Part shown: piece by piece, positions 23,332 to 34,733 of the stretch | How the letters are laid out: each line of letters opens with the position of its first letter | Numbering within the stretch: position 1 is the first letter of the stretch | NCBI GenBank assembly: GCA_000827265.1 | Contig: KN834756.1 | Location: 422,746 to 486,745, forward strand | Direction: 5' to 3' | From: Collybiopsis luxurians FD-317 M1 | Taxonomy: Eukaryota > Basidiomycota > Agaricomycetes > Agaricales > Omphalotaceae | Length of the DNA stretch: 64,000 bases | The notes under the pieces: model-generated | What the model was told of the DNA's origin: nothing | Database searches by the model: none | What the model saw: the letters and a program-made list of their open reading frames with translations, nothing else | Translations under genes and position numbers: made by a program

Positions 23332-24068
23332 GGCCGCTGGCGGTTAAGCTACGAGTTTTGGCGTTCAGTGTTAAGTGTAAGACATATTGAACAATATTGA
23401 TCCTTCATCTCATTAATGACAAGGTCCTGGTTGTCTCTAAGAAACGACTTTGCATCACATAAATTGACAGCAGTTTCTTTTCGACGTTTCAACGGAGATC
23501 CGTGGGAAACACTTATCCCTTTGCTCTCTGCCATTACCATCGATTTCTGCCTTCCTTCTGTTCAAATGAATCGATCATCTACTGGCGCCGACAAATTCAG
23601 CGAAATCTGATTGATGAAACTACGAAAGCTAAAATCACTGATTATATCTTTCTGCTCATTACTATTTTGAGTAGCGGACGCAGTTTCAGTGTAACGGACG
23701 TCAACTCGGATATACCATTCCTTCCTATGAGTCTGAACTCGCTACATATGTTTGCTATTGTTAATCACAGCTCCGGCTCTTCGGCTTTCGTTACTTTCAC
23801 TATCTTCAGACTCGTCGTGACAGTCTGTTAAATTGTATCGGCAATGAAGGTGAATATATTTACAAATAGAAAATAAACAAAAAAGAGTGTGATATGTACA
23901 ACAAGCAGAGTATAATGACAATGTGTAGACGGTCGGATGATTATACATATACTGTAAGTCTCAAATTACTAAAGTCGACATAGATACCTAACTGTCCTTC
24001 CCAGAACCCAAGATAAAATGCTTCAAAAATCCCGATCGATGGTCGCTCCTGGTGACTAGCGAGGCAGA
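23332..24068. other. Intergenic; no supported gene
   Basis: Short open frames only, none with recognisable domains. The right end is the 3' flank of the annexin fusion gene. Confidence 0.5.
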
Positions 24069-27000
24069 TCAGTATACTATCTCCGCCTTCAGCTCGCCAG
24101 CGTCTTTGCTATCGTCCCCAGCGGCGGCCGATTGAGCCTTACCATTCGTCGATTTCTTGGCCTTCTTGTCGTCTTTGGGACTTGAATGACCATTCGATTT
24201 GGGTGTAGCAGGTTCTTCATGCGCCTTGCCGTTACTTTCTACAGCAACTCCGTTTTTCGGGGTAGACGATGGAACAGCTACCGCAGCAGGAACGGGTGCT
24301 GCTTTAGACGGTTCTTTTCCAGATGTCGAACTTGGTCCGGAGGTGGGGGGAACACGAGTGGCTCCCTTGACCAGTCCGACAACCGCCTTCTGATAATACC
24401 CACTTGTCTCTCCCTCAACGCGTGACTCGAGAGTCTGCTTGTATTTCCTCTCGTACGCCTGATTGACCAAAGCAAAGTGAGATTGATCCCAATGCAAACG
24501 GATGAGCCTGTAAAGTGAATGCCTCAATATCCAGGATTGAGAGAACTGCAAATAATTCAGCTCCCACCTCCTGACAAGCATATCATCACTGGTCCCCATC
24601 CCCTCCATTGTATCCTCCAAAAGCTTAACATCTCTCCACACACCGGCTCCTTCGTTGATTCGTTTCGGGTTTGCGGCATTGGCAATGTATAAGAGAGTGG
24701 TTCTCATTTTGCCGGAACTAGAAGTAAATGTCAGTTTACAACACAAATGAACGGGGCAATGGATGCAAGTTCAGTACTCACAATTCACTCTTGATAAGGC
24801 TCGAAAGTGTTTTCCCGTGCTGGTGTACGTACGCATCCCACCTGCAACATTTCTCATTCAATGAACAGATTTATCAAATGTCACAACAAGAGTACTCACA
24901 GTGCAGTCAAATGAGGCCTGGAACGGCTGATGATAATGTTGCAGAAAGTGATCTGTAGAGCAAAGTGGCAACAAGCGTAAGTAAAACGAAATCTGAAAGT
25001 GGGGTGGAGAGTGGAGGTCAAAAAATTACAATCCTCAGCAAGTGAAGATTGAAGCTCCGTTGGTAGAGCTCGATGGGCGATCGCCTCTTGATCCCACAAG
25101 AAGCAGGGAAAGATCTACACCGGAAGAACCTACTTACCTCATTGGTCCCAGCCTTCTTTTCCCCAGCTTCATACAGCGCCCTAACATCAGCCTCGATAAG
25201 CGCATTGTCCACGGTTGCGTCATCCGGAGTGCGTTTGGAAGAGAGTATCATGGTGTATACTATAGATCAGTATTAGAAAAGGTTTGCATCGTCGGAGGAT
25301 CTCACTCACGTGTCTGGAGCTGCCCGCTTAAATCACTCTTCACTGCTTCCTCTAGAGTCTTTCCGTAGAATGATTTATAGGCCTGACCGAGATGATGCAA
25401 GTCGGAGGGGGAGCGATCAGCAAGAAGTTCAGCTAGGATGGACCCGTCGGAACTTTTGGCACGAGTTGCGGAGAGAGGTTTGTTGATCGAGTTTGCGAGG
25501 GCGTTGACACAATTGGTATTGACAACGGTTGATGGAGCGAAGCGGAGTAGAAATTGAAAATGTCAGTAAACGAAGGATATCGAGAACGGAGAGCGCACCC
25601 TGCACTACTCAAGGCTTCGTGTAGTAGCTTGATATCGTATGAAATAGGTCCGCGTACGAGAGCAGCGAGGATGTCTCTAAAAGCAACAGTTATAGGTCAA
25701 TGGAGCGATCACCAAAAGCACAGAACAATATATAGAAGGAACTAGTGATACTTACTTCTGCCGTGAACCGCTCACGAGGTTTCTGGAATCGAGAGGAAGC
25801 GAAGTGAGTTAATCAGTATCTAAGAAAGTGATTCCATCACCTACCTGATCCACCGACCTGATATTGACTCAATGGCGGTCAATAAGTCTTTTCCTGTAGA
25901 TGCGCGATATCTGGAGGTGAGGATGGCCAGATGCATCGCTGAGAGCGGGGTGAGGGTTTGGATCACTTCAATAAATATAAATTCGTCAGTTGTATTCGTA
26001 AGGACCATTGATGTAACGTAAAATGTGGACATATTAAAAAAGATAGTGGATAAATTATGTATTGGAAAGCGAGGACTCAGGAAATACAACAAACGCAACA
26101 AACGCAACAAGAACACTCACGCAATTCCTCATTCGTCCCAGAACTCTTCAGAGCTTCTTTTAGTTTCTCCACGTCAGAATTGAAATTATATTCGGGTGCA
26201 GCTTGGAGTGATGGTAGACTTCCGAAAGGCGGTATAGGCGTGTTGAGATACTGAATCACGTTCCGCTGAGGACTTGGAGGCTCAGGCAACGGGTCACCTA
26301 TGTGGCATAAATGAATGAAGACATGTAATCAAGAGTGTTTTCAGCACATACGTCCTGGGTCCGAAGGCCTGGCAGGAAGGTGCCCCACTGGCCTTTCGAC
26401 AGATTTAACAAGGATCTGCAGGAGGAGGTCACCGTCGGCGGTGAATGCAGGGTTGGCAAGAACGAAATCAGTGTGTGGAAGACGGAGACCCTTGTAAACG
26501 CCACTAAAGCTGTTGTTGAGTCCTTTGAATATTTCTCCAAAGTTGCTGATTGAGGAGGCGAAGACCGTTTTGAATGGGCTGTGCAAACTTTCCAGAGCAA
26601 GTCTGCCAACATCAAACGCTTTCTCGGTGGGGTCCTCGTGAGTTTTTTGGACATCAGCCTTGATTTGTTTGTCGTATTTGATAGAAAGACCACTCGCAGA
26701 ATCGGAAACGAGCTCGATAGGTGTTTCCCAGGTTGCCTTAAGTCCACCGGACCAACGATTTTGGGGATCGAATTCGTACTTCAGCGAAAGAGTACTTTCA
26801 CCTTTTAGTTGGATCACGAGTGGTCCCGAGTGGTCACCCGTAGGAATGGACAGCTTGTTAAGGGTTTTCGCTGGCAAAAATTACCAGTCAACATGAAGAT
26901 TATAATAAAAAGAAAGATACGCACCAGTAATGGTATATGATCCTTCAGCTATACCCTTTCCATGAGCGTAGTACTGCCACATCTCAATATTCTCCCACTC

Positions 27001-29573
27001 ATAATTGAGACTATTAGCGAAGTTCTCTTTCCGCTCCCACTGACAATCATCGGACAAACGTTGCGGACCCCAAGTCCCCAAGACGATTTCCCACCTCTTT
27101 CTGTCAACGCCTCTTCCACTGAAGGTGCACAGAACAGTGGTGCGAGCGTTGATCTCGGCCAGAGGCTTGAGGATAAAGGTTTCCAAGAATCGCTCACGAG
27201 AGAGCAAGAGAGTTCCGTGCGGGGGATGCGGAGATGGACGGCCGAAGGGACCAGGAAGTAACGGTCTCTCGGGCATACGATCACCTCTACTGACACTGTA
27301 GAAGACAATCATATTGCGTTCAACAATGTGGTAGGATTTACCCCAGAGACCTTGGAAGATACGACGTTCGAAGGAGGAAACTGAGAAGGGTACGATGGAG
27401 AAGGCAATTTCAGAGACGCCATGCTCATGATGCTCGTGACTGAAGATAGGAATGGTGTACAAGATGTGTTGCTCAGCGTCCACGAAAGCCTTGATATAAC
27501 GCTGAACGAAATTTGTAGAAAGAGATCCATACAATGAACGGATAATGTCGGTTTCTTTCATCTCTACCAAACTGCCAAAGCTAGAGCGATGATGGAGGAG
27601 AACGGCAGTAGCCGGGTCAAGAATGAGCTGACGATGTCCTTCCACTCCAGTAGATCCAGTGACTTTGACAGGAACGAGCTTTAAGTCGAATTGAAAAGCG
27701 AGGACCCAATCTTTGAACTGATGAACTCTACAACAAAAGAGAATAGAGTCAGCAACGAATGAAGCATAAGTTTCCAGTTACCCACTTGTTGGAAAGCTCG
27801 AATGAGATATTCTGAATGAAGAAATATACAATGACGCTCTTGCTACCGTTCTTGATAACAAGTTCGACCTGTGGAGCACCGAGCTCGCAGGAGAAATGTG
27901 GGAGATGTGCACTTCCACCAGTATATTTCTTGGAGTCGAAGTGGGTTAGGATTAGAAGGCGCTTGTCGGTCTCCGAGTGCTTTGCTCCAATGTGTTTGGC
28001 CTTTCTCCACAAGGCAAGGAGATGAGCATTGATACCGCCTTGAGTGACTGACATAAGTTGATGAAAGCCGTGGAGAGAGGTCTCTTCGACAAACTTCTTC
28101 CAGAGGAGAGCCCATTGGATAACGAATTTTGTGTCTTTCCTTCCCGGATAGAATGGTTCAACGTCGAGCCCGGGATCGGGAAGAGGCTCGGGACATGGAT
28201 TGGGTTTTTCGCCTCCTTCGTATACTCTACCTCCTTCGTATACTCTACCTCCTTCGTGATCCTCGTGTCCCGGTTCGGGATCTGACGGCTCGTGGAAATC
28301 GGGATAGAGTTGATAATGGCCAAACTGGAAGATGAGTTCGACGTAGGTATGCAGTATAGATAACTTGAATTCTCTTCGAAACACTTCATCCAAGTTTCCC
28401 TCAAGCGGTTGGCATGGTAAACTGCATGAATGTGAAGCGATGCGAGGAGGATGGAATCGGTCAAGCACGACATGACCATCCTTATTGACAACTCGGAAAA
28501 TGACGGCGATTTCCCAATCTTTCAGGACAGAGTGGAGTTCTCTGGAATCCAAATGAGACGCTGATCAAAATAGTAGAAGAGAAAATACGCACTTTTCCGC
28601 ATCGTCGCGGTACACTTGGATGTCAGCTTTGAAGTGCATGATGACCTCTGTCTCGCAGAGTACTTGAAGCCTGAGTGGGCTGAACTGGTAAATTGCCCAC
28701 AGATCGCCGTCAAGCCATGACACCTTATATTGAGACAGATAAGTGTCCCGCAACTCAGTAGATACTACTTCCTTGTGAGCATCGTGGTACCTGATCGCAG
28801 CGAGCCAATGATGATTGAGGATCTCGTTCAACTTGGCGACCTGAGTACCGAAAAGAAGGGATCTAGGTAGAATGCGGCTGGCGATAACACCATGGTCGAT
28901 CTCTTTCTTGCCTGTGTAGGACGGAGGCAAAACTAAGAGGTTGAGATGGCCAGCGTCTATGAGTGTGGGGATGTAATGATTCTTCAAGAGCAAGGAAAGT
29001 GCATCAAAATCATGGCTTTGGCCATGATTAAGGACAGATGATTCGGCAATAAGCGTGGCAGCTAATGGAAAAATCGTTAGCATGAGCAACGGCAGATAAA
29101 TTCAAATTCAATAAAATACAGACAAGATGGATTAAATGAGAGTATGCTAATGTCGCAGTGTTTGCCACCCAAAGAAGCAGAAAGATCTTGGAAGTGGTAA
29201 GAGAGGCGTACTGCCAAGGTAGTGTTCTTGAGACCATGACGGGATCTAGACAAAAGGTGAGGTGCGGGGTTATAAGTATCGAAAGATTTTCCTACTTTTT
29301 GACCTTGTATTGACCATTCTCGACTCTCAGAAAGAGCACAAGCTCATGGTTACAAAGAAATTCAAGATGCGGAATTTGGAAGATGGCGTGCAAAGAAGCA
29401 GATCCACTCTCGTCGTAGAATTCTCGGAGAGCTGTTCCATGCTTCGTAACGATGTCCTTGGACTCCTTCTTGTGGGGTTCTTTATCGTTACAAGCCTTCG
29501 AGTTCTCCCAGAGGGCGGAGAGCTGAGCATTGATGAAATTAGCCGAGGCTTGAGCAAGATTTCCGTGGCACAT
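24069..29573 (-). CDS. Large fusion protein: novel N-terminal region plus C-terminal four-repeat annexin
   Basis: Sixteen exons (29573-29296, 29245-29124, 29061-28593, 28541-27786, 27727-26925, 26870-26352, 26297-26121, 25965-25845, 25782-25756, 25676-25599, 25452-25310, 25259-25138, 24952-24900, 24841-24782, 24717-24568, 24507-24069) sum to 4317 nt and 1438 residues, every junction in phase. Residues 1-982 match no family I know. They contain a repeated layout, INAQLSALWENS.. then a beta-rich piece, seen near residues 14, 190 and 450. Residues about 1025-1360 are four annexin repeats with loops SSGTNEE, SSAGSDGS, KKAGTNE and EGMGTSDD and helices such as AYKSFYGKTLEEAVKSDLSG. Annexins bind acidic phospholipids, usually with calcium. 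The tail is Ala/Ser/Lys-rich. The annexin part has no ATG of its own near its first exon (26297), and that exon follows a GTATGT..CATAG intron, so one gene is the best model. A TATA box precedes the ATG. Confidence 0.85.
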
Positions 29574-29630
29574 ATTGAGAAAGAACGCTGAGAACAGTAC
29601 TGTGTCGACTGGTAATTTGCATACCTTGCT

Positions 29631-29637
29631 TTTATAG
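29631..29637 (-). promoter_or_regulatory. TATA box of the annexin fusion gene
   Basis: TATAAAA on the minus strand ends 57 bases upstream of the ATG at 29573, a usual spacing for a fungal core promoter. Confidence 0.55.
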
Positions 29638-29639
29638 CT

Positions 29640-31132
29640 ACAGCTCGAAGACGGAGAAAAAAGTCGGTCCTACCAGAACGTTAGCACCAGTACCTTGTAA
29701 CTGACAGTAGACGAAGTAGAAAAACACCTCTGTTCCTGACTATACCCAAAGTAGTCCCTTCTACATAGGAGGCCTGTCGATGCTGAAGGTTCTAGAGTCA
29801 ATGGGCAGACATTCATCTCGATCCCATTATGGCAGTATAAATTCCGGTAACCTTACCTTCCCTTACCCGTTGATTGGACACATTGGACAGCTACTACTAA
29901 AGGAGGGAATTTTGTATAGCTAACTTCGCAAAACTTCTTTGTCACCACCCATTCATTCTACCCAGCATCAGAGTTCAATTAAACGAAGGTACAACAGTGA
30001 TCCTGAGCTAAATTCTCTATACCAAAGTCGGTCGGTGATTTGCAGTCGGGACAGATTCGGGGATGAGGGATCAAATGGGATTTGCAGCGCAACTCCAAAA
30101 TTCCTATAAACTAGAAAGTTCGCAATGTTAGAGGCTTGAAGCTGGTTTGAGGCAAAGACAAAAAAGGCGAGTCTCTCTCAACTGGATTGTATCTCATACA
30201 CGTAGGCGGTCAATGCTTAGATAGAGAGGGATGAAAGAATAAAGGCCAACCAAGTTGCTTCGTACCTTAGGGGTGTATCAGGACCCTTTCAAAATGAAAC
30301 GAAGGCTGCAACCACTGAGTCAGGAGCGACGGCGTATGTAGTTGGCATTAATTCGCATGCAAGTCTCAAGCCCAATTTCAACGATGTACAATTGCGCTGC
30401 GTCGATCTGGTGCGGAGATGTCTTTTTGAAAGTGAGATTGATTACTTACCTTCTCCGTCGGAAGCGGGGTTAGCACGGTGCCGATGCCGTCATATATAAT
30501 TTTTGAATAGCTGCTCTCTGTCGAATCGAGGCTTTTCTGGGGCTACATGGGATCAGTGGCAAGCTTGTGTTAAGCGAGTCCATTCTAAAACTCTTGTAGA
30601 CAATACGAACTTCATCGTGATAATGTTTGGAATTGGCGTGTGACATGCACTGGCTTGTACGGTTTATAGTGTAACGACTACCCTAGGTCTACATAGAACC
30701 ATTATGGCTTGCTTAGCTGTTGAAAATTTGGTATTGTACTTGCGTAGTACTACCGAATAGTCGATTGCTATCGACTTGGACATCTCGTTTAACCGTCGGG
30801 GATTTTGGAGGCCGATTCTGTTTAGAAACTTTGAATGAGCTGAAGGAAACGCAAGATATTCAGAAGCCAGAGGTGAATGCATAGTGTTCGAAGATCAGTG
30901 ACAAATCACATTATGTCGTTTTTAGACGAGATGATTGCTCTTGATTAGTGGGTAACGGAAAAAAGATGTGATAGTATGGACCATCTTGCAATCTTCGCTT
31001 TGGGATCTTCGCTTTGGGCTCACTCAAAGGGGAACAAAACTTGAAATCAGATGACAATAGATTTACACGGAATTAGCACTCCAGTACAAGGATCTCTACC
31101 ACTGCTAATGCTTGGGGAAAAAGTAGCTGGTC
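29640..31132. other. Intergenic, about 1.5 kb; no supported gene
   Basis: Promoter side of the annexin fusion gene and 3' flank of the S53 pseudogene. Open frames are short and on neither strand splice into anything recognisable. Confidence 0.5.
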
Positions 31133-33262
31133 TCAAGGAAGAGCCAAGAAGAGCGGAATCAGTTTGGCAACGTTCGGTGTTCCCACACCTGTATCGAAGT
31201 CGTGAAATAAAATTTGAACTGCTTGCAAGCTCGCAAGTTGAAACGTACCAGTGGCAGGATCCCAGCCCTCCGTTCTAGTGTTTGTACAGTCTAGTAAGTA
31301 CAGAACTTCCGGAAATTTTTATCGCCAAGCAGATACTTATGCATTAAATCCTACCGTATCTCTGGGGTGAGGATATCTGAGCACCACAAATTTCGCACAC
31401 GATCAGGATATTTGGTACGTACTACATCCTGGGTTTGATCCTTGCGTAATATCATTGAAAGCATCTTTGAAATTATCCGAGTAAATCTGAGATACAGGTC
31501 TTTAGTTGCAAGTGAAACAAAGTTTTTTATACGGGACTGATAAAGCCGACAGGTCCTTTGCCAGCTGCGAGGCGCGCGTCGTTTACCATTGTTATAAATG
31601 ATCCTACGACGGGTGAGGCACACTATGTCCCAAAAACGAGCGCGAATTCCCCGTTGATTCCTATATGTAAAATCGAAATCCTGAGTTTGCCTTGCCCCGA
31701 GGACATTACTAACCGACAACATAGTTGGCTCTACGCGACTTAGCAATGAAAACTCGGACCAAGAACCTTTTGCTGAAACTTACCCGTTTGCTGCCAGGTC
31801 AGGGTACGCACGGGACTGGCCGTTGTCAATATGCGTCACCAAATAGTTCAAAATAGGTAAAGCTAGAAGAGGACGTACACCAGAGGTATTGAACTGAGCG
31901 GAGGGGTAAGGCGGTGGATGGTTCGTCAAGAACGACGCCACGGCGGATTTCTGATAGTCCGGCATCCTGAAAATGCAATCGGATTACGCGCAGAAGCAAG
32001 TGATAAGAGGTAAGGGACTAACGAAAAGATGTTTGGAAAACCTCCACCGGAAAATATAACTTGTTCACACGCAGATTCAGGATTAAGGACGGTGGAGTTG
32101 GGATTCACTTGTGTCGCGTCGCCTGCTGTGACAAACGGGCAACTGGCCTAAAAATGTATTAGTACTGCAAATGAGACATAGTGCGTTTTGCCTGCTCACT
32201 GGGGATTGGGGATTGAACATGGTGCGGTTGTTTGCAGGTTAGCCTAGCAGTCATGGTAGGTTATGCTATGATAATACTCGTAAGATGCCCTCGAATCTAT
32301 ACCTGCCGCATTCAAACATTGTCCACCCCGCCCGGCTACTCCGCTGTACCCAGAGCTGTACAAGATAGTAGTCCCAATCAATCCCAGCGTACCGTACTCG
32401 GTACACTGACGCATGGCTGAAAAGGCTGAGATAGTGACTTCTTGCTGACCGTAAGAAATTGAGACAACGAATGACGGGGCTATGATACCACAGGATTCTG
32501 ATCCTGTACTCGATGTTAGTCAAGCTAAAAATGTAAGAATAAAACCTCAAGGCTCGCCTTTAAAACCTTCGGATAGAGGATTGGGATAAATTCCATCCTA
32601 CGCCATAAGTATAAGAACTTCAAGAAGATGAGAATGATGTCATAAACAGACCTGTGTAGGATCGTCGCCTCCTTCAAAGGTGCAGAATGATCCATCTACG
32701 GCGTCCAACCAATTGTCAAATCCAGCGCCTGAAACGTAGCCTGGTAAGTACATGATCTGGAACTTAATTACATACCCTACCTTCGACGAGATCCCCTGTC
32801 TGCAACAAGGTGATTGTTTGAGGGTTCGTCAGACCGATCGCATACTCCAAATCCAGGTTACAATTGCCATTAAAGTCAAACTTTGGTTCGTCGTTTGAAC
32901 AACAGCTGTTTTTGTTCATTCAGCACTTTGGCACATAACCGTACATGCAGCTACTAACCTCCGTCAATCAGAACGGTTTTCGGTCGCACACCAACGAGAT
33001 TTGGAGAGAAATTCCTGAGTAACAAAAATCTGACCCAAGAAGTCCCATGTTGGCAAAGTCGTACGCACGAGAAGAACAAGTCCAAATCACCAGCAAGGAA
33101 CGCTTGAGTAAATTCGACTACATACCAGTAAAATAATGAACTCAAAGCTATTCTTACCTATACCATATGTATTCTTGTCCAGGGATCGTGGTTTGAACTC
33201 TGGTACATTATACAATGCTTGCAAGCAACTTAATGTGATGATCTGGTCGCAATGGTATACAA
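31133..33262 (-). pseudogene. S53 tripeptidyl peptidase, catalytic domain, inactivated
   Basis: From CDQIITLSCLQALYNVPEFK (33255) the minus strand follows the S53 peptidase domain over several introns: GDLDLFFSNFSPNLVG, then DFNGNCNLDLEYAIGLTNP, SGGGF, AYPDLAANG (about 31795), CASPVVGSFITMVNDARLAA (31610), DAFNDITQGSNPGC (31440) and GWDPATGVGTPNVAK to a TGA at 31133. Lesions: a missing base before the DFNGN segment shifts the frame; the catalytic Glu of the E-x3-D pair is Asn; the Gly-Thr-Ser start of the active-site Ser motif has become Gly-Thr-stop (TAG); another stop follows at FISPV. The propeptide is absent: the match begins where a LAM-copy fragment (33290) ends. Working relatives remove tripeptides from proteins outside the cell at acid pH. 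Confidence 0.85.
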
Positions 33263-33289
33263 ATGAGACAACGTGAGAGAGAGGGCCGC

Positions 33290-33560
33290 CGCATGCGAGC
33301 CGGGATGAGAGATTTACTAAAGGGTTGATTGGGAAGGGGGTTATTGATGGGCAAATGACTTATCATGTGGATTTGGAGAAGGCAATGAGGGGGTATATTC
33401 AGGAGCACCAGACAGAGTTTGTACCGGCTGGGGACAAAGTTGGATGCGGTGGTTGTTCCGCCGACGGGGTCTCTGGCTGCTGCGGCTGGCAGTACGGGAG
33501 GTGCCGGAGCAAGGGCTGCAGGAGGAGGACAAGATGTGAATGCAAATGGGGATGACAGAT
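33290..33560 (+). pseudogene. LAM/GRAM-VASt gene copy, VASt end and Gly/Ala linker
   Basis: The frame VIDGQMTYHVDLEKAMRGYI then EHQTEFVP, and after a one-base shift KLDAVVVPPTGSLAA and the Gly/Ala linker, matches residues of the 2157-5952 protein directly downstream of where the 15387-17035 fragment stops. The membrane helix and tail are missing. Both fragments are on the plus strand, so they were probably one copy split by about 16.3 kb. Confidence 0.85.
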
Positions 33561-33619
33561 TCAAGGTGTTTATATGCAACAAGGCAGGAAAAACAAAGGA
33601 AAATCAACATACCTGAAGA

Positions 33620-34600
33620 GAATCACCTCGTATCCAACTCGGAATTGAACAACTGAACACCCAAGAGAGTGAGTATAATGACGGTGCAAGTAACGCGTTC
33701 CATTGTTTGGGAAATCAGGGATGGGGAGCGAGCGAGCGAACTGAGTCAGAGAAAAAGTGTACATAGGCGACAACAGGTGAACAGGTGAGCAGTGAATAAC
33801 AAGAAGCAGATTCCAGAAAGACGAGTCTTCGAGCACAATACTGTCGCTACTTGTCAGTCGGGGCCAGGATGAACATATGGAAGTGGGCCCAAAATAAATT
33901 TCGATCCGAGAAATGGCAACGGGTCGCTGCCAAGTGAGTTAACTACTCACGGCTGGAGCGTTTTACTCGGCACGCACAGACAAGAATCGATTATCTTTAG
34001 GTGGTGAGAACGAACTCCTACTAAAACTTATAAAACCGAGCGCCCGTTGGGAGAACAAGTACAAATCATTAAGAAGGATATACGTATGTACTTAGCCCGG
34101 TAGGGGAGAGAATTCTCAAAGGACGTCTAATCGATGGGTTGTTTTCTCGGCACGCCTCGCCATAATCTGGAGTGACTCGATTGTATGAAAGAGGCTTCAT
34201 AAAGTGAACGATGAAATGCTGATAACACTTCGATCTACCTTTAGGTTAGAATCTTTGGAAAGTATGGACGGCGGGAAGGGTGATTCTTTCACCAACTGTA
34301 TCTTTGGTGAAGACCAAAATGTTGCTGCCGCCAGCACATTTCTCGCGTCGTTAAGGGTTCAAAACGATTTAAACTCAACCAACTACAACACCGGAAAAAA
34401 CCGACTCTGGATGCACACGAATAACAGTCTCTGAACCATCTTGAGCTACCTATAGAACATCGAGATTATTGACCCGCCAATCACTCCTAAAGATTTCAAG
34501 AGAGCTTTGTGTATATTGTCCCGTATACTGAGCTCTTCCGGGACACAGGGTTGCAGCGAAAGGCGTAGGTAGTGATGGTTTGAAGTCAACATGTCGTATT
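33620..34600. repeat. Duplicated block, copy B, with broken Pop8-like relic
   Basis: This copy is colinear with 14250-15160. It includes a minus-strand Pop8-like relic (about 34590-34225) that starts MLTSNHHYLRLSLQPCVPEE and then shifts frame; its intron acceptor region reads TTAAC instead of TTAGC. The block ends at the promoter of the DHHC gene. Confidence 0.75.
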
Positions 34601-34733
34601 TCATTTTGTGCCGACCGGCAAACCCAAACTAATGCTGATCATTTCGTCACCGCTTTCACTCTTTCCTCCGAACCATCACCATCCCTTGCTGCGTATCAGA
34701 CCGCTGACAGGCAGATAACTTGAAAAAGTCTGC

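Noticed and set aside
26121..26297. Annexin as an independent gene starting at about 26289
   Set aside because: The putative start there is TTG, no ATG lies nearby in frame, and the exon is joined in phase to the upstream coding region by a canonical intron.
22712..33262. A single S53 gene interrupted by the annexin fusion gene
   Set aside because: For a minus-strand gene the prodomain should lie at the higher coordinate; here the order is reversed and the overlapping residues differ.
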